32,139 nt of DNA from assembly GCA_030838475.1 (NCBI GenBank), contig JAUZFP010000062.1, positions 1-32,139 of the forward strand, given 5' to 3'. The stretch is from Actinomycetota bacterium (GTDB taxonomy: Bacteria > Actinomycetota > Actinomycetes > Actinomycetales > Microbacteriaceae). Under the pieces are notes generated by a model. It did not search any database. It saw only the letters and a program-made list of their open reading frames with translations, and was not told the DNA's origin. Position 1 is the stretch's first letter; every line of letters starts with the position of its first letter. This document shows, one piece after another, positions 25,243 through 32,139 of the stretch. The position numbers were made by a program, and so were the translations under genes.

Positions 25243-25998
25243 ATGGAACCGCTCATGGTGTCCCGGGCGGTGTCGCGATACGCCTCGGACGGCGTGCTCA
25301 TCGCGGGCGGAGCCCGGGCCATCCTGCTGCAGGTCGCCGAGCAGGCGGTCGCTGCGGGCGTCGCCCGACACAGCGACTTCGCGCACCGCCCGGTCGAGCG
25401 GTTGCGCAACACGCTGACCTTCGCCTACGCCGTCGTGCTGGGCACTCCGGGGGATGCGGCCAGGGTGGCGTCGTTCGTCAATAACGCCCACGTTCCGGTT
25501 GATCGCGCCGAGGATGCGGAGTTGCAGTTGTGGGTCGCCGCCACCCTCTACGACACCGCCGTCACCGTGCACGACCGGGTGTTCGGGGCCGCCGACGACG
25601 CGGTGGCGGATGAGCTCTACCGCGACTACGCGGCTCTGGGGACGTCACTGCAGATGCCTGCAGCTCTGTGGCCAGCCGACCGGGCCGCCTTTGCCGAGTA
25701 CTGGGCCGGGCGGATCGACTCGCTCTCCGTCACAGACGATGCACGCCTGATCGCCCACGACCTCTTCGCGCCCGTGACTGCGCCCGCCTGGTTGCGGGTT
25801 GGGCTGCCGCTCGGGCGGCTGCTCACCCTCGACCTCCTGCCGGCATCCATTCGCGCCGCCTACGGCTTCGAGTGGACTCCCCGAGACCAGCGGCGAGCCC
25901 GCCGGGCGTGGGCGCTGCTCAGGTTGCTCGTAGCGATCACCCCACACCACTTCCGCTCATGGCCATCGCGGCACTACCTGAAGCGCCTGCGTGCCTAG
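25243..25998 (+). CDS. Oxygenase MpaB/DUF2236 family protein
   Basis: A 251-residue protein of the family that includes latex-clearing (rubber) oxygenase and fungal Mpa[39 protein letters not shown] and [12 protein letters not shown] are the N-terminal signature; His43 and His83 (NNAHVPV), and [16 protein letters not shown] near residue 100, belong to the putative heme environment. No signal peptide is visible. The substrate is unknown. It is divergent from sucC across 126 bp that contain the paired palindromes, so both could respond to the same regulator. The stop overlaps the convergent pcrA stop by 4 bp. Confidence 0.85.
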   Translation: MEPLMVSRAVSRYASDGVLIAGGARAILLQVAEQAVAAGVARHSDFAHRPVERLRNTLTFAYAVVLGTPGDAARVASFVNNAHVPVDRAEDAELQLWVAATLYDTAVTVHDRVFGAADDAVADELYRDYAALGTSLQMPAALWPADRAAFAEYWAGRIDSLSVTDDARLIAHDLFAPVTAPAWLRVGLPLGRLLTLDLLPASIRAAYGFEWTPRDQRRARRAWALLRLLVAITPHHFRSWPSRHYLKRLRA

Positions 25999-28430
25999 AG
26001 CTTCTCGATCGGCGCGATCTTGATCAGGAGGCGCTTGCGGCCGGCGTTGTCGAACTGCACCTCGGCAACCGCCTTCGGCACGACGCCGGTAACTGCCGTC
26101 ACGCGCCCATCGCCGAAGTCGGCGTGACGGATGCGGTCGCCGACCGCCAGCGTCAGTTCGCCGTTATCGCGAACCCGGTTCGTGACGGCACTCGTCCACT
26201 CGCGCTTCTCGCGCGGAGCCGGGGGCAACTGGCCGACCGAGTCGCGGAAGTTGAATCCGCCCTCCCGCCTGGCGTTCAGTGCCCGTGGCTGGGTTCCGCC
26301 GCGGCTGGTTGCGTCGCCCGGCGACTGCTTCCAGTCGATCAGTTCAGCGGGGATCTCCTGCAGGTAGCGGCTCGGCATTGCGACACCGATCTCGCCGAAC
26401 TGGGCCCGTGTCATCGCGAGTGAAAGGTAGAGCTTCCGTCGCGCGCGGGTAATTCCGACATAGAACAGCCGACGCTCCTCGGCCGGACCACCGATCTCTC
26501 CCGCCGACATCTGGTGCGGCAGAAGGCCCTCCTCGACGCCGGTAAGGAAGACGGCCTCATACTCGAGCCCCTTCGCCGTGTGCAGCGTCATCAGCGAGAC
26601 GGTGCCCGACGAGTCATCCAGCTCGTCCGCAGCAGCAACCAGCGAGACCTCGGTGAGAAAGTCGAGCAGAGTGCCGTTCGGGTTGTTCTTCTGGAACTCC
26701 TTGGTGACCGAGATGAGTTCCTCGACGTTCTCCGCGCGGGCCTCATCCTGCGGGTCGCCCGTGTTGCGTAGTGCCTCGACGAAGTGGGTGCGCTGCAGCA
26801 GTGTGATCAGTACGTCGGCGGGCCCGGCCGGGCGCACCTGATCCAGCGAGGCGGTCGCCGTCGCCTCGTCCAGGATGCCCGCGAGCTCCAGAATTGCGCC
26901 CGTCACCTTCGGCCCGAGCCCCAGTTCGCCCGCGCTCGACAGCGCGTCACGAAGGGTCAGCGCGTTGGAGTCGGCGAACGACTGAAGCGCCGCCTCGGTG
27001 GCTGGCCCGATCCCGCGCTTCGGAACGTTCATCACGCGACGTAGCGCGAGCGGGTCGGCCGGGTTTGCGACCGTGATCAGGTACGCCATCGCATCCTTGA
27101 TCTCGGCGCGCTCGTAGAACTTGGTGCCACCGAGCACCCGGTACGGGAGCGCCGAGCGGATGAAGATCTCCTCCAGCGCACGCGTCTGGGCGTTGGTGCG
27201 ATAAAACACCGCAATGTCCTTGTAGGCGACGCCCCCGTCGTGCAGCTTGGCGATCTCATCCGCGACGAACTGCGCTTCATCGTGACCCGAGTACCCCGTG
27301 AAGCCGACGATCTTGTCGCCGGCGCCGATGGTTGTGAACAGCTTCTTGTCTTTGCGATCGAAGTTGTTGGAGATCACCGAATTGGCGGCGTCCAGGATGT
27401 TCTGGGTCGAGCGATAGTTCTGCTCGAGCAGGATCACCTTCGAGTGCGGGAAATCGTGCTCGAACTCGACGATGTTGCGGATGTCCGCCCCGCGGAACGC
27501 GTAGATCGACTGGTCGGAGTCGCCAACCACGGTCAGCGATGCGCCCGGGATCTCACCGCGCGGTCCCCGGCGCGACTTCGTGAACCCGTTCTCGGCCTCG
27601 AGGTCGTTCGCCGTGGCCGCATCGACCTCGCGGGTCAGCTCGCGGATGAGCGAGTACTGGGCGTGATTCGTGTCCTGGTATTCGTCGACAAGGATGTGCC
27701 GGAAGCGCCGCCGGTACAGCGCGGCCACAGCGGGGAACGCCCGAAACAGGTAGACCGTCTGCGCGATCAGGTCGTCGAAGTCGAACGCGTTCGCCTTGGC
27801 AAGCGCCTGCGAGTAGCGGCGAAAGATCTCGACGAATCCCGCCTCGTTGGGGTCGTTGAAGTTCGCAGATCGGGCGTAGCTCTCGACATCCGACAGCTCG
27901 TTTTTCGCCTTGGAGATCTTGCCAAGCACTGTGCCGACCGTGAAGCCGAGCGTGTCCGCATCCAGCTCCTTGATGATCCGTTTCACGAGCGCACGCGAGT
28001 CGGCCGAGTCGTAGATCGTGAAGCTTCTGGTGAACCCGAAGTTCTCTGCCTCGCGGCGAAGGATGCGCACACAGGCCGAGTGGAACGTCGAGATCCACAT
28101 ACCCTCGGCAGCCTCCCGGCCGATGAGGGCACCAACCCGGTCGCGCATCTCCGCGGCGGCCTTGTTGGTGAACGTGATCGCGAGAATCTGGCTCGGCCAC
28201 GCCTCACGGGTCTGCAGCAGGCCAGCGATTCGGCGGGTGAGCACGCTGGTCTTTCCCGATCCGGCGCCCGCGACAATGAGCAGCGACTGGCCGCGGTAGA
28301 GCACGGCCTCCCGCTGGCGCGGGTTCAGGCCATCGAGCAGCGCCTCGTCGGGAACGGGCGGCGTGGCGGAGCCGGAACCGCGCGGGTTTGAACCCGCAGC
28401 AGGGTCGAAACCATCGAGTACTTGCGTCAT
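25995..28430 (-). CDS. pcrA: ATP-dependent DNA helicase PcrA/UvrD
   Basis: An 811-residue SF1A helicase that unwinds 3'-5' in nucleotide excision repair and replication-conflict resolution. Q-motif [12 protein letters not shown], Walker [25 protein letters not shown] (DExx box), [31 protein letters not shown] and [14 protein letters not shown] appear in order. The C-terminal [15 protein letters not shown] is the PcrA Tudor-like RNA-polymerase contact domain, which favours PcrA over other UvrD homologues. It starts at ATG 28430, with TAGACT nine bases upstream, implying a very short leader. It lies downstream of the glycerophosphodiesterase gene. Confidence 0.96.
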   Translation of the reverse strand: MTQVLDGFDPAAGSNPRGSGSATPPVPDEALLDGLNPRQREAVLYRGQSLLIVAGAGSGKTSVLTRRIAGLLQTREAWPSQILAITFTNKAAAEMRDRVGALIGREAAEGMWISTFHSACVRILRREAENFGFTRSFTIYDSADSRALVKRIIKELDADTLGFTVGTVLGKISKAKNELSDVESYARSANFNDPNEAGFVEIFRRYSQALAKANAFDFDDLIAQTVYLFRAFPAVAALYRRRFRHILVDEYQDTNHAQYSLIRELTREVDAATANDLEAENGFTKSRRGPRGEIPGASLTVVGDSDQSIYAFRGADIRNIVEFEHDFPHSKVILLEQNYRSTQNILDAANSVISNNFDRKDKKLFTTIGAGDKIVGFTGYSGHDEAQFVADEIAKLHDGGVAYKDIAVFYRTNAQTRALEEIFIRSALPYRVLGGTKFYERAEIKDAMAYLITVANPADPLALRRVMNVPKRGIGPATEAALQSFADSNALTLRDALSSAGELGLGPKVTGAILELAGILDEATATASLDQVRPAGPADVLITLLQRTHFVEALRNTGDPQDEARAENVEELISVTKEFQKNNPNGTLLDFLTEVSLVAAADELDDSSGTVSLMTLHTAKGLEYEAVFLTGVEEGLLPHQMSAGEIGGPAEERRLFYVGITRARRKLYLSLAMTRAQFGEIGVAMPSRYLQEIPAELIDWKQSPGDATSRGGTQPRALNARREGGFNFRDSVGQLPPAPREKREWTSAVTNRVRDNGELTLAVGDRIRHADFGDGRVTAVTGVVPKAVAEVQFDNAGRKRLLIKIAPIEKL

Positions 28431-28439
28431 GTCCGCCCC

Positions 28440-28445
28440 AGTCTA
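28440..28445 (-). promoter_or_regulatory. Candidate -10 element of pcrA
   Basis: TAGACT on the minus strand ends nine bases before the pcrA ATG, within the 46-bp gap after the glycerophosphodiesterase stop. The expected transcript would have at most a few leader bases. Confidence 0.3.
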
Positions 28446-28476
28446 AGCGGCGGCAATGACCTCGGTCCGGGTCGGT

Positions 28477-29466
28477 CTACAGCCTCGCACGTGCCCTAAG
28501 GGCGAGGTCCGGCTGGTCGGCGAACACGCCATCGACGCCCGAGCGCATGATCAGGTCGAACTCGCGTTCCCAGTGCCCGAGGTCTCGCGCGCGGGGTCCT
28601 CGCCGGAAGTTCTTTTCCAGAAACTGGTTCTCGGCACGGAGGGTCCAGGTGTAGGTTTCGAGGCCCACGGACCTGGCGCGGATGGCCAGGTCGGTCGTCC
28701 CGGTGACGGCGCCGCCCTCATCCGTCTCCAGCAGCAGGGCCTTCTCGACGCTCACACCATCGACGGACGCCGCGAGCCGAGAGAGACCGGTGTCGGTCAG
28801 GTAGTCCGAGTACCCGCGGGCAGCGGCGCCGAAGCGCGCGACCTGGTCGGCGGGCGCCCCTGCGGCCTCGGCCAGAAACGTCACCCGCCCGGGCACGTCG
28901 AGCTCCTGCACCTTGCTGAGCACCGTCTGCTCGAAGGACTCGACCACCAGGTTGTCCGGCTTGGCCCAGCGCGCGATCTCCGTCGCGAAGATCGCGGGGA
29001 GCGCGAGTCCGATCGAATCGAAGTAGGTCGCGTGCTTGAGTTCGGCGACCATCAGCACGCGCCGATCGGCCGCGAGCAGGAGGTCGATCAGGTCGACCAG
29101 CCGCAGGATGCCCTGCGTGCCATCGAAGCGCGCGTTTGCGGGCCTGAGCTTGCCGAGGCGCTCCCGGGTACGGAGAACCGCCAGTTCCGACCACGCGAAG
29201 TCTTCCGTGAACCAGCCCGTCAGCGGGACGCCGTCAATCGTTTTCGTCGTTCGCCGGTCAGCGAATTCGGGATGATCGGCAACATCCGTCGTCCCCGAAA
29301 TCTCGTTCTCGTGCCGAACCACAAGCACACCGTCCCTGGTCGGCACGAGGTCCGGTTCGACCGCGTCCGCGCCCTGGGTGATCGCAAGTTGGTAGGCCGC
29401 CGCCGTGTGCTCCGGGCGGTACCCGCTCGCGCCGCGATGGGCGATCACGAGCGGTGGTTTAGTCAC
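28477..29466 (-). CDS. Glycerophosphodiester phosphodiesterase
   Basis: A 329-residue GDPD-fold enzyme that hydrolyses glycerophosphodiesters to glycerol-3-phosphate and an alcohol. VIAHRGASGYRPEHT supplies His10 and Arg11; VEPDLVPTRDGVLVVRHE supplies Glu37, Asp39 and His52; AELKHATYF is the third metal-side motif. The length and insert pattern fit the GlpQ type, but there is no signal peptide, so it should act in the cytosol unlike periplasmic GlpQ. The GTG at 29466 has TAGCGT seven bases upstream and no Shine-Dalgarno (leaderless type). It is divergent from the zinc-ribbon gene across 33 bp. Confidence 0.93.
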   Translation of the reverse strand: MTKPPLVIAHRGASGYRPEHTAAAYQLAITQGADAVEPDLVPTRDGVLVVRHENEISGTTDVADHPEFADRRTTKTIDGVPLTGWFTEDFAWSELAVLRTRERLGKLRPANARFDGTQGILRLVDLIDLLLAADRRVLMVAELKHATYFDSIGLALPAIFATEIARWAKPDNLVVESFEQTVLSKVQELDVPGRVTFLAEAAGAPADQVARFGAAARGYSDYLTDTGLSRLAASVDGVSVEKALLLETDEGGAVTGTTDLAIRARSVGLETYTWTLRAENQFLEKNFRRGPRARDLGHWEREFDLIMRSGVDGVFADQPDLALRARARL

Positions 29467-29473
29467 GGCTCAA

Positions 29474-29491
29474 ACGCTACGCCAATACAAT
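29474..29491. promoter_or_regulatory. Back-to-back leaderless promoters
   Basis: TAGCGT on the minus strand (29479-29474) ends seven bases before the glycerophosphodiesterase GTG. TACAAT on the plus strand (29486-29491) ends eight bases before the zinc-ribbon ATG. Both genes lack ribosome sites, so both are predicted leaderless, with -10 boxes only 6 bp apart. Confidence 0.45.
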
Positions 29492-29499
29492 CGATCGAT

Positions 29500-29736
29500 A
29501 TGGAGACTTGTGTCGGATGCGGATCTCCGGTGGCGCCCACATGGAAATTCTGTATCCACTGCGGACTCGCGATCGACGAGCCAGAAATTCCCGGGGCAAT
29601 CCGACCCGACGGCAACGCACCTCTGAAGCCCTCCCCATCGCCCCGCATCCTGGTCATCGGCGGCGTCGGCATCTTCGTCATCGGGGTAGCCCTGCTGGTC
29701 GTTGCTATCGCCTTCTTCGCCGGCGCGTTCCGGTAG
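29500..29736 (+). CDS. Small zinc-ribbon protein with C-terminal membrane helix
   Basis: A 78-residue protein. METCVGCGSPVAPTWKFC carries Cys4, Cys7 and Cys18, with Cys21 just after it: a rubredoxin-like zinc ribbon. A proline-rich linker leads to one hydrophobic helix (about 50-75). It is probably a tail-anchored protein with a cytosolic zinc knuckle; function unknown. The ATG at 29500 is selected because of the TACAAT promoter and the family-typical N-terminal Cys pair; a long frame running in from upstream is antisense to the glycerophosphodiesterase. The next membrane gene starts 5 bases after its stop. Confidence 0.75.
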   Translation: METCVGCGSPVAPTWKFCIHCGLAIDEPEIPGAIRPDGNAPLKPSPSPRILVIGGVGIFVIGVALLVVAIAFFAGAFR

Positions 29737-29741
29737 TCGCA

Positions 29742-30209
29742 ATGGCGCGCGGGCCCGAACCAACCAGGAGAATCCCGCTTCGTTGGGGCACCTACGAGAG
29801 TCGCTATCTGGGTGGCCTGCTGTACATCATCGCCGGCACGGTCATCCTGATCAGCACGAACACCTACGCGATCGGGTTCCTGCTCCTCGGCACCGTCGCG
29901 CTCTGCTTCGGCTGGGCCATCCTTCCGGCCACGGGGGGGCGGCGGCTGTGGGCGTTCTGGCCGAGCCTGCTGGCGACCTGGCTGATGCTGACCGGGCCGC
30001 AGATCCTGTTCGTGATGGCCGCGACGCTCCTCGGCTGGCTTCTGGTGCGCGAGCGCCCGCTCCGCAGCTACATCGTGCTGCTGTTCCCGATCGCATCGGG
30101 TGTGATCATGGCGTACCAGTTCCACAGCAACCACGACGAGCCGCTCGCCTTCGGCATCGAGTCCGCCGTCGTAGTTGGGTCCGCGTGGCTCGCTCGTCTC
30201 GTGAGGTAG
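29742..30209 (+). CDS. Polytopic membrane protein of unknown function
   Basis: A 155-residue protein with four to five hydrophobic helices (starting near residues 22, 42, 72, 88 and 108) and an Arg-rich N-terminus MARGPEPTRRIPLRWG, which is expected to be cytosolic. I do not recognise a family. The ATG at 29742 is 5 bases after the zinc-ribbon stop, so the two are probably co-transcribed and may work together. It ends before a cluster of hairpins and the bidirectional terminator shared with guaA. Confidence 0.65.
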   Translation: MARGPEPTRRIPLRWGTYESRYLGGLLYIIAGTVILISTNTYAIGFLLLGTVALCFGWAILPATGGRRLWAFWPSLLATWLMLTGPQILFVMAATLLGWLLVRERPLRSYIVLLFPIASGVIMAYQFHSNHDEPLAFGIESAVVVGSAWLARLVR

Positions 30210-30261
30210 CTAGCGTGCCGAACCTATCGGCAGCGTGGTTCCGACCGCCGCGACGGCGGCC

Positions 30262-30306
30262 GGAGTGAAGCGGAAAAAGGCCAGAAATGGCCTTTTTCTT
30301 TGCGCT

Positions 30307-30313
<7 letters not shown>
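30262..30313. terminator. Bidirectional terminator between the membrane gene and guaA
   Basis: GAAAAAGGCCA (30273-30283) and TGGCCTTTTTC (30288-30298) form a perfect 11-bp stem with a GAAA loop. The A- and T-runs serve both strands. An outer stem, GGAGTGAAGCG (30262-30272) with CGCTTCACTCC (30303-30313), extends it with a 4-base bulge. The outer right arm contains the guaA stop codon. Two small GC hairpins (30217-30231 and 30245-30259) precede it. Confidence 0.92.
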
Positions 30314-31882
<1,569 letters not shown>

Positions 31883-31902
<20 letters not shown>

Positions 31903-32139
31903 CGCTCACCTTGACACTGTCCATTGTGTCAGCAGATGAGGGTGTGGCTGGGGCGGTGCCCTGCAGTTCGGCGAGTTCCCGGCGGGCGCGCTTCGCGACG
32001 AAGTGCTCGGCGATGAACGACAGGAACGGCACGACGCCGCCCAGGGCGATCAGGATGAACATGGCGAACGGCCAGCGCATCCTGCTCCACAGAGTGAAGT
32101 CGGCAAGCAGGTACACCACGTAGAACCAGCCGTGCACGA
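31883..32139 (-). CDS. DUF3817 integral membrane protein (partial, N-terminus off the right edge)
   Basis: The C-terminal 85 residues or so of a small membrane protein. [13 protein letters not shown], followed by [31 protein letters not shown], shows the DUF3817 pattern: a His-Gly-Trp near a helix end and PFLSF before a basic cytosolic tail. A GTG at 32137 is in frame but falls inside the domain, so the true start is outside the window. Its stop overlaps the start region of guaA; DUF3817-guaA is a common actinobacterial pair. Function unknown. Confidence 0.85.

Noticed and set aside
23953-25572. A longer sucC starting near 25572
   Set aside because: The upstream extension is antisense to the MpaB-family gene and unlike SucC; the family N-terminus begins at the GTG at 25116.

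Overview
The window is a GC-rich, densely packed bacterial chromosome segment. Gene content and order point to a high-GC actinobacterium, most likely of the Microbacteriaceae. The indicators are a DUF3817 membrane gene next to guaA, a DUF6350 gene next to purN and purH, pcrA next to a glycerophosphodiesterase, sucC-sucD, an LAxTG (class E sortase type) surface protein, frequent GTG starts and overlaps, and several promoters placed so close to the start codon that transcripts should be leaderless. No rRNA, tRNA, insertion sequence or CRISPR array was seen.

Layout. Positions 1-1806 (minus) hold an acyl-CoA-dehydrogenase-associated phosphotransferase, cut by the left edge, and a zinc alcohol dehydrogenase. 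Positions 1897-3241 (plus) are a coupled trio of two GNAT acetyltransferases and a Cys-less alkyltransferase-like protein. Positions 3272-7632 (minus) form an export operon: a 26-residue leader ORF with a near-perfect ribosome binding site, a heterodimeric ABC exporter (one subunit with degenerate ATPase motifs, one canonical) and a third GNAT. Positions 7748-11394 (minus) hold a membrane-anchored dimethylargininase-like enzyme and a UvrA paralogue of the drug-resistance type. Positions 11530-13997 (plus) hold a sortase-anchored beta-helix surface protein and a TetR regulator.

Positions 13966-14291 contain an unusual structure. A 51-bp sequence carrying the overlapping 3' ends of tetR and purH is duplicated exactly and flanks 224 bp of foreign-looking DNA with a 12-bp inverted repeat. 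It looks like a site-specifically integrated mini-element or island remnant that leaves both genes intact. Then come purH, purN and a DUF6350 membrane protein (minus), DUF4166 (plus), and the PEP-dependent dihydroxyacetone kinase operon dhaK-dhaL-dhaM (minus), whose DhaM is fused to HPr and a full-length Enzyme I. A small DUF6220-like membrane gene lies between two copies of an 84-bp palindromic repeat.

Positions 23050-25116 (minus) are sucC-sucD, with paired MarR-type palindromes upstream and a divergent MpaB/DUF2236-family gene. Then come pcrA and a glycerophosphodiesterase (minus), a zinc-ribbon/TM protein with a second membrane protein (plus), a strong bidirectional terminator, and guaA with a partial DUF3817 gene (minus).

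The housekeeping themes are purine synthesis (purN, purH, guaA), central carbon and glycerol metabolism (sucCD, dhaKLM, GDPD) and DNA repair (pcrA, ATL, UvrA paralogue). The accessory themes are drug or toxin export and cell-surface display. The observations most worth a second look are the purH/tetR 51-bp duplication, the ABC-exporter leader peptide with an Arg-Pro-Arg end, the 84-bp repeat pair, the sucC operators, and a possible ATT start in guaA. All family assignments rest on reading motifs by eye; no database search was run.
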